DNA of 64,000 nucleotides from Bacillus sp. FJAT-26390 (GTDB lineage: Bacteria; Bacillota; Bacilli; Paenibacillales; Paenibacillaceae). The notes below the pieces were generated by a model, which was not told where the DNA came from, ran no database searches, and saw only the letters and a program-made list of their open reading frames with translations. Made by a program: the position numbers and the translations under genes. Below, in pieces: positions 43,456-52,684 of this stretch (the stretch's first letter is position 1; every line of letters starts with the position of its first letter). The DNA is taken from NCBI RefSeq assembly GCF_001682865.1, contig NZ_MAQX01000034.1, positions 41,569 to 105,568 on the forward strand, in the 5' to 3' direction.

Positions 43456-45870
43456 TCAGCCCAGCTTCCCGTTCTCCGATTCGTATAGATCGGCAACGAT
43501 AGACAGCCATTTTCCGGCATTGCCGGTCCATACTTCCTTGTAGGTCGCGTTGTTGAATTGCGGCCAATAAGGCTCATCGTCGTTGCCCCAAGTCTGAATG
43601 CCGACCGGGATTTCACCGGTCATCTCGCCGCAGAGCACGGAATACTGCTGGGCGTAGCGATAGCCTTCGCCGTGCATGAGAGATTGGGCGAACGGATTCA
43701 TGCCTGCGATCCATTGCAGCTGCCCTTCCGCGATTCCCTTCAGCTCCCGGTCGTTCAAGCAAGCTGCCGCGACCGATGCCGCCTTTCCTGTCGATAACAA
43801 GATGGCATTGTTGCCCCGGAACGAGAACCAGACCGGGAATCGACGCAAATAATACGAATCGTTCAGCTTCTCGCCGCGCCGAAGTTGTTCGCCATAGTCT
43901 GCCTTTGCCCTCTCGTCAGTAAGCAAATGCTGATGGCCGAAGCTTCTCTCGTCGAGATGCTCGCTCTCGTGATAGACACCGCTTGCGATCATCGGATAAG
44001 GCTCCGTGTAGGCCGCGAGTATTTTCAAATAATCGCCGTAGCTCCGGATTGAAGCCAGCCAGCTTTCCGCATCGGCGTGCTCCGGCTGCGTATCTCGAAT
44101 GGAGGCAAGCGCCATTAAATAAAGATGCTCCCGCGCTTGATGGTTGAAGTGCTGCACGACCCGTTTGTCCGGATTACGGTAAAAGAAGCCTGCCAGCGTC
44201 TTACCGCTATCGAGCGTGATGCCTGTAAGCTCCTGACAGTCCAGGACGTAGCTCATGAATTCGACCGCACGGCTGGCATACTGTCTCTCTTGCGTCGCCT
44301 TGTACAGCATCGATGCCGCCCAAGATGCCGTGGCCATGTAGAGGCTCTCCGACGTCTGGTACGTATGCTCCCAAAATATTGGCTTCTGATCGAATCCGAT
44401 CCGGCCATATTCCGTCATCGCGAACTCGAAGTCTTCCTTCGCGAATTGCAGCAGCCTCTCCGACAACGCCGGATTGACCTTCTTCAGACGCTCGTGGATA
44501 TACGCCTCAATCCCCGCGCAATAGAAATTCTCGTAAGCCTGGTTATGAACGCGTGCCTCCGCATCGTCCATGTTCCCGATCAGGCCGTCCGTCCAACGGG
44601 TAATGCCTGCGCTTGTCGCGCGGTAACCATCGCCGAAGCGCGTCTTCAGCAGGAAATCCAATCCCCACTCGCCTTCTTCGATCAATCTCAAGCAGAGATC
44701 GCGGTCGAACGCTTCGACCTTCTCCGCCAGCTCAAACAGCGCGAATGCCACTTCAGCGGTCTGAATCAACTGCTGCGAGACGTCGCCCGCGTCGTGCCAG
44801 CCTCCGTTAAACGAAAGTATTAAGCCTTCGTGCTTAGCGACGATATCCGCATGGCAGCTGCCATGAATGCCCGGAACCGGATAACCGCAGCGTTCACAGA
44901 AGATGAAATTCAGCGCTTTCCACACAGAGGCATGCCATACTTCCGAAGCGCTGCCGATCGCGAAACCTTCGGATCGCAGGCCGCCGGCCTGCAAGTAGTA
45001 GCGGCCGCTCTCCGAGAACGCCGTGAAATCCATCGAGAGATAGGTTCCAAGACTCGTAGCCAGCGGCATGACCCTACCCTCGAAGGCGATTTCGTCCGTG
45101 CCTTCCCGCTTCAAGCTGAAGGATTCCGGCGAAGCCTCCCCCGTCAATCCCGAAGCGGCAAATGCCGTCTTTGTGCCTTCGGCGTTATACCCGCTGTGGG
45201 AATAGATCAAATCTCCAGCCTTGGGCATCCAGCCCTTCGAGATTTCGTGACCCTCTACCCGCTCCAGCCTCGCGGAGCGCAAGCGCAGTTCCATGCGGTC
45301 GCCGGTAGCGCGGTCCTTGCCGTTCAAGTAATAGCCGATCGCAAGCTCCGTAATGCCGTCCCTAGGCAATTGTTGAATATCCAGATGAATCGTGTTCCAT
45401 TGCCCGTTCTTCACATTCACGCCGTGATAGCCTTCGCGGTTATAAATATCAGGCACGGCAACCTCGCCCTCATTCTTGAACTTCAAGGCGACATAAGCGT
45501 TCGGCACGCCGGGAAAATCGGGATACACCTCGACCGTAATCCGGTTATAACCCTCCCAATTGTCGTGATCGAATCTCCTTATCAGCCAAGCGGACCCGAA
45601 GTTAACGTAATCGCCGTCCTCGGGCGAGCCTTCCGGCCAGCGCGGCATCCGCGTTGGGGAGCTTATCGCGAGATGTTGTCCGGGTACGATGGACATGCTC
45701 TGGGCTCCCTGATGCAGCCATTTGCCATCGTCTTCGAACAAAGCCAGCTCAAGCTTGCCTAGAACCGGCTCGTTCTGTTGTTTGCTCTCTAATGACCTCT
45801 CTGCATAGAGCGGCAGCGGACGGTGAATAAAGCCCGATTGCCGGATATCTTCCAATAGTCTGTTATCCAT
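43456..45870 (-). CDS. Cytoplasmic glycoside hydrolase family 9 enzyme
   Basis: An 804-residue protein without a signal peptide. A beta-sandwich region (about 45-215) and a CelD_N Ig-like domain (about 235-315) precede a GH9 (alpha/alpha)6 catalytic domain with NGGWHDAGDVSQQLIQT (catalytic Asp pair) and the terminal YKEVWTGNAGKWL (catalytic Glu). GH9 includes cellulases but also intracellular exo-beta-glucosaminidases; Vibrio chitobiose operons carry such an enzyme beside a ROK kinase and ABC importer. Here the cytoplasmic location and the ROK/SIS/ABC neighbours favour hydrolysis of imported amino-sugar or beta-glucan oligosaccharides. It overlaps the ROK gene by 8 nt. Confidence 0.9.
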   Translation of the reverse strand: MDNRLLEDIRQSGFIHRPLPLYAERSLESKQQNEPVLGKLELALFEDDGKWLHQGAQSMSIVPGQHLAISSPTRMPRWPEGSPEDGDYVNFGSAWLIRRFDHDNWEGYNRITVEVYPDFPGVPNAYVALKFKNEGEVAVPDIYNREGYHGVNVKNGQWNTIHLDIQQLPRDGITELAIGYYLNGKDRATGDRMELRLRSARLERVEGHEISKGWMPKAGDLIYSHSGYNAEGTKTAFAASGLTGEASPESFSLKREGTDEIAFEGRVMPLATSLGTYLSMDFTAFSESGRYYLQAGGLRSEGFAIGSASEVWHASVWKALNFIFCERCGYPVPGIHGSCHADIVAKHEGLILSFNGGWHDAGDVSQQLIQTAEVAFALFELAEKVEAFDRDLCLRLIEEGEWGLDFLLKTRFGDGYRATSAGITRWTDGLIGNMDDAEARVHNQAYENFYCAGIEAYIHERLKKVNPALSERLLQFAKEDFEFAMTEYGRIGFDQKPIFWEHTYQTSESLYMATASWAASMLYKATQERQYASRAVEFMSYVLDCQELTGITLDSGKTLAGFFYRNPDKRVVQHFNHQAREHLYLMALASIRDTQPEHADAESWLASIRSYGDYLKILAAYTEPYPMIASGVYHESEHLDERSFGHQHLLTDERAKADYGEQLRRGEKLNDSYYLRRFPVWFSFRGNNAILLSTGKAASVAAACLNDRELKGIAEGQLQWIAGMNPFAQSLMHGEGYRYAQQYSVLCGEMTGEIPVGIQTWGNDDEPYWPQFNNATYKEVWTGNAGKWLSIVADLYESENGKLG

Positions 45871-46852
45871 GGTTAGCCAGCTCCTCTTCGTATCTCTTTC
45901 TTGCCTTCAAGCCTGCCAACGCCGCTCCTACCAGCCCAACCTCTGCAGTCGGCTGCTTCGTCGGCACGAGCGAATGGGCGACGAAACGCATCGTCCGGGG
46001 ATTCAGATAGGACTTGATTCTGCCTAGAAAATATTCGTTCCTGGCGATGCCGCCACCGAGCACGATCGTATCCGGGTCGCTGACGCGGACGAGGTTCATG
46101 ATCAGGGATGCCAGGGCGCGCGCTGCTTCCTCGCTAACCTTCAAGCTTAGCTCGTCGCCTAGCGCAGCCCCTTCGAAGATTTCGGATGCGGAGACGCGCT
46201 CGTTATCCCTGAAGGAAAGGGTCGTAGCTGGATATTGCTCCTTCAAAGCCATGATCCGCTCGTGCATGCCAAGTCCTGAAGCGATCCGTTCTACGCATCC
46301 TTTGCGCCCGCAGCCGCACTCGACGTCGCTGTCTTGCGCGACCACCATATGACCGATTTCGCCGGAGTTGAAGTTCGATCCATTGACATAATTGCCGTCC
46401 GCGACAAGCCCCGCCGCGATGCCGGTACCGATGTTGAGATAGATGAAGTTGTCGGATACCGTGCCCCATCCGAGCTCTTGCTCGGCTTTCGTTGCGCAAG
46501 CCACGTCGTTATCAATGCCGCAGGGCACCCCGTAATGCTGCTCAATAATCTCTTTCACGTCCGTCGGCTCCGACTTGCCCGGCTCAATCTCGAGCCATAT
46601 TCCTCGTTCTTCGTCGACTCGCCCGACAAGACCGATGCCAATCGCCGCCAGTTCGCCGGGCTTGAAGGGAAACGTCCTCTTATAATCGTCAATCGCTTGG
46701 ATAATACTCTCGATCGCGATCGACTGCGTCGTCGTATCGCTGGGATAGGATTTGGAACGCACCATTTCCCCGTCCGGTGCCATCTCTCCGAGAACGATGC
46801 TGGTCCCGCCTAAATCGACTGCCAGAATGGATGCCAGACTGTGTCTATTCAT
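45863..46852 (-). CDS. ROK family sugar kinase
   Basis: A 329-residue kinase. The ATP loop is AVDLGGTSIVLG, the sugar-binding/catalytic stretch is GIDNDVACATKAE with NIGTGIAAGLV, and the zinc-binding CGCGRKGCVERIASG motif is intact, so it is an enzyme, not a NagC-type repressor (no HTH). It probably phosphorylates N-acetylglucosamine, glucosamine or glucose. ATG 46852 is 9 nt after AGGAG; an upstream ATG touches the Shine-Dalgarno sequence. First gene of the LacI-controlled operon. Confidence 0.92.
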   Translation of the reverse strand: MNRHSLASILAVDLGGTSIVLGEMAPDGEMVRSKSYPSDTTTQSIAIESIIQAIDDYKRTFPFKPGELAAIGIGLVGRVDEERGIWLEIEPGKSEPTDVKEIIEQHYGVPCGIDNDVACATKAEQELGWGTVSDNFIYLNIGTGIAAGLVADGNYVNGSNFNSGEIGHMVVAQDSDVECGCGRKGCVERIASGLGMHERIMALKEQYPATTLSFRDNERVSASEIFEGAALGDELSLKVSEEAARALASLIMNLVRVSDPDTIVLGGGIARNEYFLGRIKSYLNPRTMRFVAHSLVPTKQPTAEVGLVGAALAGLKARKRYEEELANHG

Positions 46853-46870
46853 GTGATGCATCTCCTATTG

Positions 46871-46890
46871 ATTTGGTAACGTTACCAAAT
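46871..46890. promoter_or_regulatory. LacI-type operator O1
   Basis: ATTTGGTAACGTTACCAAAT is a perfect 20-bp palindrome 18 bp upstream of the ROK gene start, with the central CG of LacI-family sites. Confidence 0.88.
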
Positions 46891-47014
46891 ATGAATTTGT
46901 GTAACGCTTTCAACGCAAGATTAACAGACCTCTATAAAAGCTGTCAACCCTTTTAAAAGTTCGTTTTTTTATCAGGTGACCACGAATTATTATAAAACTT
47001 GAAATAAGCCTGTT

Positions 47015-47038
47015 TATTTTGGTAACGATACCAAAATA
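47015..47038. promoter_or_regulatory. LacI-type operator O2
   Basis: TATTTTGGTA and TACCAAAATA flank ACGA, sharing the TTGGTAACG core of O1. It lies about 147 bp from O1 and about 70 bp from the LacI start, so it could serve autoregulation or a repression loop. Confidence 0.85.
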
Positions 47039-47106
47039 GCTTGCGCAGTTGAAAAAGATGCGTTAGAATTTAACTAATCGGAAAGCTATTAGAAGGATGT
47101 GTCGCA

Positions 47107-48174
47107 TTGAAAGGCAAGATTACGATTACGGAAATCGCTCAGAAGAGCGGCGTCTCCGTATCCACGGTATCGCGCGTGCTCAACAATAGCCCTTCTGTTT
47201 CCCCGAAGAAGCGAGAACGCATCCAACGGATTATCGACGAACATAACTATACCCCAAGTATTTTCGCTAGGGGCATGGTCAATCATAAGACGAAGAACAT
47301 CGGCGTTATTCTTCCTGACATTACGAACCCCTACTTCGCGTCATTGTTCCTTCAAGTCGAGAGCTTTGCTCTTAAGAACATGTATGCCACGTTGTTGTTC
47401 AACACCATGTTCTCCCGCAATCCCCAGCGCTATGAGACATCGCTGACGGAAGAGGAGTATTTCAAGATCATCCTGGAGAAGCAAGTGGATGGCGTATTGA
47501 TCTTAGGCGGACAGATTGATAAGGACGATGTTCCGGATTCCTTCGTTCAGGCGCTCAACCAACTCCATAGGCAAGTCCCCGTCGTGATCATGGGCTCTCG
47601 TATCGACGGCTGCGAGTGCTTATTCGTCGAACGCAACCTGAAACAAGGAGTTACGTCCATCGTCCATCACTTTATCGCGCTCGGGCACGAGAGAATCGGC
47701 TTCATCGGCGGCGAACCCGGCATTCGAATTACGACCTCCCGCGTCGATGCGTTCACGCAGTCGTTGCGATCACTGGGTCAAACCGTACATGAGACGTATA
47801 TTGTCACATCCGACTACTACGCACCAGACGGTTATAGCGCGATGACGCAACTTTTAGACATGAATCCTGACAGGCTTCCGACCGCTGTCGTCGCAATCAA
47901 CGACATGGTCGCGCTTGGCGCAATCCGCGCGATGAAAGACCGCGGACTGCAATGCCCGGAGCAGATCGCGATCGCCAGCTGTGACCAGTTCCTACAGAGC
48001 GATTACAGCATCCCAAGGCTCACTTCGATGGACCAGCATAACGAATACTTGGGGCGTATGGCCGTTCTGCAGCTCATCAGCGCGATTAACGGCTCAGACG
48101 AAACGATAAGCATCAACCATTCGCCGGAGCTCATTATTCGCGAATCATGCGGCGCTTCCCGCGCTGGATTCTAA
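47107..48174 (+). CDS. LacI family transcriptional regulator
   Basis: A 355-residue regulator. The HTH is ITEIAQKSGVSVSTVSRVLN, with the NIGVILPDITNPYFASLFLQ periplasmic-binding-like domain, GHERIGFIGG and LTSMDQHNEYLGRMAV. The TTG start follows AAGGA. It is divergent from the ROK-GH9-ABC-SIS operon and very probably represses it at the two palindromes in between. Confidence 0.93.
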   Translation: MKGKITITEIAQKSGVSVSTVSRVLNNSPSVSPKKRERIQRIIDEHNYTPSIFARGMVNHKTKNIGVILPDITNPYFASLFLQVESFALKNMYATLLFNTMFSRNPQRYETSLTEEEYFKIILEKQVDGVLILGGQIDKDDVPDSFVQALNQLHRQVPVVIMGSRIDGCECLFVERNLKQGVTSIVHHFIALGHERIGFIGGEPGIRITTSRVDAFTQSLRSLGQTVHETYIVTSDYYAPDGYSAMTQLLDMNPDRLPTAVVAINDMVALGAIRAMKDRGLQCPEQIAIASCDQFLQSDYSIPRLTSMDQHNEYLGRMAVLQLISAINGSDETISINHSPELIIRESCGASRAGF

Positions 48175-48222
48175 CATCTATGTCTTGTTGCGTTGTATTG
48201 GCTCATTAGAAGAACTTAAAAT

Positions 48223-48268
48223 AACAACCTCCTGCGATTTTATCGAGGGGGTTGTTTGCTTTTTTTCG
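48223..48268 (+). terminator. Terminator of the LacI gene
   Basis: AACAACCTCC pairs with GGGGGTTGTT (one mismatch) and is followed by a long T-run. Confidence 0.75.
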
Positions 48269-48437
48269 GAGTAAACCGCAGCCTCGCCTATGGTATCCCC
48301 CATCCAAAACCGTTCGCCGTCCAAAACGACACTTACCTTTATGACAGTAGCTGTACTAAAAGTGCATACTTACATATTTGCAGTGCAATCTTTATACTCA
48401 AAAAAAGAAATACAGATGAATGAAGGAGGATACTACA

Positions 48438-49001
48438 TTGAAAACGCTAGTTATCGTAACCCATCCAAACATTGAAACATCCGTCATTAACAAGCGATGG
48501 GTAGAAGAACTCAATAAATATCCAGAAAAGTATACGGTACACGAACTCCATAAGGTTTACCCGGATGGAATTATAGACGTGGAAAAAGAACAAAAATTAG
48601 TGGAATCCCATCGCAATCTTGTTCTACAGTTCCCTATCTATTGGTTTAATTGTCCGCCACTCCTAAAAAAATGGATTGATGATGTTTTAGCTTACGGGTG
48701 GGCTTTTGGTACAAATGGAGGCGATAAATTAAAAGATCGCAAAGTCGCTTTAGCTGTATCTGCCGGTATTAAACAAGAGGATTACAGCGAAGAGGGAAGA
48801 TATCGCTATACGCTTGAACAGTTATTAGCTCCTTTTGAAACGACCTTCCTATACTGCAATGCCAATTATCGTTCGTTCTTTGCGTTTTATGGTTCGGAAA
48901 CTGAGCCTGGCGAAATGGTGCCTGGTACAGAAATTGATCCGTCTACGAACGAATTGGAAAAAAGCGCGCGTCATTATTTGACTTTTGTTGACAGCCTGTA
49001 A
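48438..49001 (+). CDS. NAD(P)H-dependent quinone reductase (flavodoxin-like)
   Basis: A protein of about 187 residues in the KefF/MdaB/YwrO flavodoxin-like family: LVIVTHPNIETSVINKRW at the start, QFPIYWFNCPPLLKKWIDDV (FMN/FAD and quinone site) and AYGWAFGTNGGDKLKDRKVA. It uses NAD(P)H to reduce quinones by two electrons. The start is TTG 48438 after AAGGAGG; an ATG at 48420 is part of the ribosome-binding region. It is convergent with an HxlR regulator, a common pairing for redox enzymes. Confidence 0.9.
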   Translation: MKTLVIVTHPNIETSVINKRWVEELNKYPEKYTVHELHKVYPDGIIDVEKEQKLVESHRNLVLQFPIYWFNCPPLLKKWIDDVLAYGWAFGTNGGDKLKDRKVALAVSAGIKQEDYSEEGRYRYTLEQLLAPFETTFLYCNANYRSFFAFYGSETEPGEMVPGTEIDPSTNELEKSARHYLTFVDSL

Positions 49002-49023
49002 TAGGCCTATTTATTAAAGCTGC

Positions 49024-49070
49024 TAAAAAAAGAAGTATTTCCTTGTTCAGGAGATACTTCTTTTGTTTTT
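49024..49070. terminator. Bidirectional terminator, quinone reductase / HxlR
   Basis: AGAAGTAT and ATACTTCT pair with an inner CTCC-like stretch; T-runs lie on both sides. Confidence 0.7.
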
Positions 49071-49083
49071 TAACTAGCTTTGC

Positions 49084-49443
49084 CTACCGCTGAGCGGCTT
49101 CCAGAGTAGGAGAATTATTTTGCTCGCCCCACTCGCACATCATATTTAACAATGGAATGAGAGAAAGACCGCGTTCGGATAATGAATATTCAACTTTGGG
49201 AGGTATTTGAGGAAATTCCTCGCGTATGACCAGTCCGTCTGCCTCCAGCTCTTTTAACATGATGCTCAGCGTTTTAAAGGAAATGGTACCGATACAGCGC
49301 TGCAGCTCATTAAACCGCACAATCTTATTTTCTGACAGCCAATACATAATGATCATTTTATATTTACCGCCGATTAAGGACAACGTGTATCCAAAGCCAG
49401 TGTCTTTTACTTTCACGCCAGTCGGAATACAGGTTTCGCGCAT
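49084..49443 (-). CDS. HxlR family transcriptional regulator
   Basis: A 119-residue winged-helix regulator with the HxlR core GGKYKMIIMYWLSENKIVRF, ELQRCIGTISFKTLSIMLKE and YSLSERGLSLIPLLNMMCEW. One Cys at position 5 and another in QRCIG could allow redox or aldehyde sensing as in HypR or HxlR (inference). AAAGGAGGG precedes the ATG. Confidence 0.9.
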   Translation of the reverse strand: MRETCIPTGVKVKDTGFGYTLSLIGGKYKMIIMYWLSENKIVRFNELQRCIGTISFKTLSIMLKELEADGLVIREEFPQIPPKVEYSLSERGLSLIPLLNMMCEWGEQNNSPTLEAAQR

Positions 49444-49625
49444 AAGCTACACCCTCCTTTAGGTTAGAATACGTTATAAATATGCATCCTTTACTATAGA
49501 TCATTATGAGATCTTTTTGAAATACTTTTTCATTTGCGTTCGCTGCCATTGCTTTGTATGAAGTTATTAGTGTATTATTTGACCTTAGCATAAAAAAACA
49601 AATAGAACCGTGGAGGCATGTTTAT

Positions 49626-49835
49626 ATGCAAGCGAAAATTAAACTTCAAGAAGGTCAAAGACTAATTACGAACAAAGATTTTGAAGTAGCGATAGCTGAA
49701 AAAGCTATCATCAAACCCATGCAAAACGGGATGCAGATTCGTCCAGCTTCTACGATTATCGGATATAACGATGATTCCGTTCGTATGTCTGACGGAAGTA
49801 TCATCCATAGAGCGGCAAATTCGTTTTTCGTCTAA
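49626..49835 (+). CDS. Small hypothetical protein
   Basis: A 69-residue protein (MQAKIKLQEGQRLITNKDFE...) with beta-rich, mixed composition and no recognised motif. The GTGGAGG ribosome binding site and following terminator support a real gene. Start at ATG 49626; a frame extending to 49554 is unsupported. Confidence 0.6.
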   Translation: MQAKIKLQEGQRLITNKDFEVAIAEKAIIKPMQNGMQIRPASTIIGYNDDSVRMSDGSIIHRAANSFFV

Positions 49836-49873
49836 AGTGAATTTGTGCAGGACCGATATAATGAAATGTAAAA

Positions 49874-49911
49874 AAACCAGAAAACCCGCCCTTATTCAGG
49901 TCGGGTTTTTT
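49874..49911 (+). terminator. Terminator after small hypothetical gene
   Basis: AAAACCCG and CGGGTTTT pair around a 13-nt loop, with a poly-T end. Confidence 0.8.
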
Positions 49912-49948
49912 GTGTATTGGAACGAATACGTTTGTTCTTCATTTGTCA

Positions 49949-50326
49949 TTACTTTTTTTCCAAAACCGCAAAGTAATTTCCTTCGCTATCAGCAAAGTTG
50001 AATACTCTTCCGGAAGGCATCGTTACAAGTTCGCCGACTGTAATGTCTTTGTCCTTAAACGCTTTATACAAGCTATCGAGCTCGTCCGAGAAAAACAACA
50101 TCGAAGGTGTATTAAGATTCAATTCAGGCTGCATTTTTGCAATTAGCTCCTTATTGTGAAGCACGATACTCGTTTGCGCATCGTTTGCTGGAGCAATTTC
50201 AATCCATCTCATATGCTCGTTTTTTTCCTCGGAAACTAATTTAAACCCTACTTTTTCTGTCCAAAATTTCAATGATTCATCCTGGTTGTTCACATATAAC
50301 ATGATTTGGCCGATTTTATTAATCAT
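49949..50326 (-). CDS. VOC (glyoxalase) family protein
   Basis: A 125-residue VOC protein: IGQIMLYVNNQDESLKFWTE at the start, RWIEIAPANDAQTSIVLHNK in the middle and FADSEGNYFAVLEKK at the end. Metal-ligand-like His/Glu positions are partly present, so an isomerase/dioxygenase or binding role is possible. Monocistronic. Confidence 0.88.
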   Translation of the reverse strand: MINKIGQIMLYVNNQDESLKFWTEKVGFKLVSEEKNEHMRWIEIAPANDAQTSIVLHNKELIAKMQPELNLNTPSMLFFSDELDSLYKAFKDKDITVGELVTMPSGRVFNFADSEGNYFAVLEKK

Positions 50327-50476
50327 TAAGCATTTCTCCTTTTCAGTTTCTTTTGTATATCGTTCATTTTTTATCGAGACACTCCACTGCTATTGGCTTG
50401 TTGATTATACAAAATACAACCATTCAGTTCAACTATCCTGGCCCCCGTTCATCTACCTATATGCAAACAATGAAAA

Positions 50477-50497
50477 AACCGCCCCAAAGGGCGGTTC
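50477..50497 (-). terminator. Terminator of hydrolase copy 1
   Basis: ACCGCCC and GGGCGGT pair around CAAA, followed on the minus strand by a T-run. The same sequence follows the second copy. Confidence 0.85.
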
Positions 50498-50502
50498 TAA
50501 GC

Positions 50503-51441
50503 TCACTTGATTCCTTCCATAAAGGCTCTAAAGTTTTCAGCGATTTCTTTTGATTTGGTATGGTGCAAATAATGTCCGCCTTCAAATGTCATCACTTTTC
50601 CATTTTCAGAGTTTTTTACTTGTTCTTCATGCAGCGGTATCCAATTCTTATGGCTGGTATTATTCGCTTGTATAAAGAAAATAAGAGGAAGATCTTTTGG
50701 GAACGTTAAGGTTTTAGCTGCTTTAAAATTAGATCTAATATGCTGCATTTCATTCAGAGTGGTAGAATTATACATGTTTTTGAGTGAAATCATTCTCAGC
50801 TGTTCTTTTGTCTCATCCTCAAACGGCAGCTCAGCATATGGATTGCCGCTTACTTTCATCATCAATCTGCCGAACCCTGAATTTTTGAGCAACTTTAGCT
50901 TCTTTGCTGGCAATTCAACATCCATGCCGCCTTGCGTTGGAACACTGCTGTCGATCCCGACAAAAGCGCTCACTTCGTTTCTGTATTTGCTCACATAATC
51001 CAATCCGTAAATACCTGCAATGGAGTGGCCCATTAGAATGTAGCGGTCAATATTAAGCTTTTGCAGAACTTCATGCGTTTCATTCACAATATTTTCCATG
51101 CTTCGTTCTTTTTCGGTTCCATCGCTTAATCCATATCCAAAAGGCTCAACCACTACAACTTTGTAAAAAGGAGACAGCTCTTTCACTAGCGATGTAAAAT
51201 CAAGAGCTGGTGATGCCGTTCCGTAGCCTGGCAGCAGCACAATTGTTTCTTCCCCTTCTCCTTGAATCAAAACATTCATATTTTTCCCGTCTACAGGCAC
51301 TAACTGGCCATAAGGCTCTATTTTCCCCAGCTCTGATTTGCTGCTGATCTTATTGGCGAAAAAAACAATGGCTATAAAAACGACAACGGCTATAGCTATT
51401 ACGGCTAATGCTTTAAGAAGAATGATCAGTATTTTTTTCAT
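50503..51441 (-). CDS. Membrane-anchored alpha/beta hydrolase (tandem copy 1)
   Basis: A 312-residue protein: N-terminal helix (LKALAVIAIAVVVFIAIVFF) and an alpha/beta-hydrolase domain with the oxyanion turn LLPGYGTASPALDF, nucleophile elbow GHSIAG, acid region in IDSSVPTQGG and catalytic His in FEGGHYLHHT. Substrate unknown. About 75-80% identical by eye to the downstream-coded copy 2, also 312 residues, including the same terminator and upstream repeats. The catalytic triad is intact in both. Confidence 0.88.
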   Translation of the reverse strand: MKKILIILLKALAVIAIAVVVFIAIVFFANKISSKSELGKIEPYGQLVPVDGKNMNVLIQGEGEETIVLLPGYGTASPALDFTSLVKELSPFYKVVVVEPFGYGLSDGTEKERSMENIVNETHEVLQKLNIDRYILMGHSIAGIYGLDYVSKYRNEVSAFVGIDSSVPTQGGMDVELPAKKLKLLKNSGFGRLMMKVSGNPYAELPFEDETKEQLRMISLKNMYNSTTLNEMQHIRSNFKAAKTLTFPKDLPLIFFIQANNTSHKNWIPLHEEQVKNSENGKVMTFEGGHYLHHTKSKEIAENFRAFMEGIK

Positions 51442-51585
51442 TATTTATTCACCACCGCTAAAGCGACTATTAAAGCTCGTTTTCCACCAGTTCTCCTGCA
51501 CATTCTCACATTCATTACCTCATTTCGTTTCACTTGCATCTGCTCCTATCCATATCTGTTTATTTTAACGGGCCGCTAAAGCAAG
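51442..51585. other. Leader of hydrolase copy 1
   Basis: No gene. It contains the untranslated leader of the first hydrolase, with similarity to the leader of copy 2. Confidence 0.45.
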
Positions 51586-51640
51586 CTTATACGATGAAGA
51601 TGTACTCCTTATGACGGCAATATGAACGGAATATGAACGG
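51586..51640 (-). promoter_or_regulatory. Triple 11-bp repeat promoter, hydrolase copy 1
   Basis: On the minus strand three head-to-tail 11-bp units (CCGTTCATATT twice, then GCCGTCATAAG) lead to TATAAG (51586-51591). The third repeat covers the expected -35, with no good TTGACA. This is the layout of OmpR-family-activated promoters. Confidence 0.6.
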
Positions 51641-51696
51641 GCAAAATAAACTGCATTCTCCTTGACGGTTCGATATGATCCGCATAGCCAAGCAAC

Positions 51697-51724
51697 GAAA
51701 AAACCGCCCCAAAGGGCGGTTTTC
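51697..51724 (-). terminator. Terminator of hydrolase copy 2
   Basis: The same ACCGCCC-CAAA-GGGCGGT stem as after copy 1, with a T-run on the minus strand. Confidence 0.85.
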
Positions 51725-51745
51725 ATCTCGCATATATCTATATAT

Positions 51746-52684
51746 TTATTTTAAACCTTCCATAAATCCTCTGAAGTTTTCAACGATTTCTTTTGACCGG
51801 GTATGGTGTAAATAATGCCCGCCTTCAAATGTCATCACTTTACCATGCGCAGAATTTTTCACTTGCTCTTCATGCAGCGGTATCCATCCTTCTGTTTCTG
51901 TATCATTCGCTTGCAAAAAGAAAATAACAGGAAGGTTTTTGGGGAAAGTTAAGCTTTCAGCCGCTTTGAAATTAGGATTAAAATGTTCCCCTTCACTTAA
52001 TATGTTCGGATTAAACATGTTTTTGAGCGAAAGCATTCTTATTTGTTCTCTCGTTTCATCATCAACGTTTGGCGCTACAATTTGGTCTGGACTGAGCTTC
52101 ATTAGCAGTCTGGCAAAACCTGATTTTTTGAGCGCTTTATATATGCCTGATGGGAATTCGCCATCATTGCCGCCTTGCGTTGGAACACTGCTGTCGATCC
52201 CGACAAAGGCGCTCACTTCGCTTTCATATTTGTTCACATATTCTAATCCGTAAATGCCTGAAATAGAGTGGCCCATTAAAATATACCGGTCAATATTAAG
52301 GCTCTGCAAAGCTTCATGCGTTTCATTTACTATGTTTCCTATGCTTCGTTCTTTTTCGGTAACATCACTGAGTCCATAACCAAAAGGCTCAATCACGACT
52401 ACTCTGTAAAAAGGAGACAGCTCCTCCACTAGCGGCTTAAAATCAAGAGCCGGCGCTGCCGTTCCGTAACCCGGAAGAAGCACGATTGTTTCTTCGCCTT
52501 TTCCTTGAATCAAAACGTTCATATTTTTCGCGTCCACGGCGACAAACTGGCCGTAGGGTTTTATTTTACCTAGCTCCGATTTGCTGCTGATCCTATTGAC
52601 GATATAAACGGTGGCAATAAAAACGGCTATTGCTAAAACGATTGCTGCTATGGAATAAAGCATAATCTTAAATATTTTTTTCAT
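51746..52684 (-). CDS. Membrane-anchored alpha/beta hydrolase (tandem copy 2)
   Basis: A 312-residue paralogue of the neighbouring hydrolase: N-terminal helix (YSIAAIVLAIAVFIATVYIV), LLPGYGTAAPALDF, nucleophile GHSISG, IDSSVPTQGG and FEGGHYLHHT. It differs most in the lid region (about 185-245), which may change substrate choice. Copy 2 lies next to the sensor kinase gene and has its own promoter repeats. Confidence 0.88.
   Translation of the reverse strand: MKKIFKIMLYSIAAIVLAIAVFIATVYIVNRISSKSELGKIKPYGQFVAVDAKNMNVLIQGKGEETIVLLPGYGTAAPALDFKPLVEELSPFYRVVVIEPFGYGLSDVTEKERSIGNIVNETHEALQSLNIDRYILMGHSISGIYGLEYVNKYESEVSAFVGIDSSVPTQGGNDGEFPSGIYKALKKSGFARLLMKLSPDQIVAPNVDDETREQIRMLSLKNMFNPNILSEGEHFNPNFKAAESLTFPKNLPVIFFLQANDTETEGWIPLHEEQVKNSAHGKVMTFEGGHYLHHTRSKEIVENFRGFMEGLK

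Noticed and set aside
44125..45762. Long open frames antisense to GH9
   Set aside because: Mirror frames of a well-supported GH9 gene; no ribosome binding sites.
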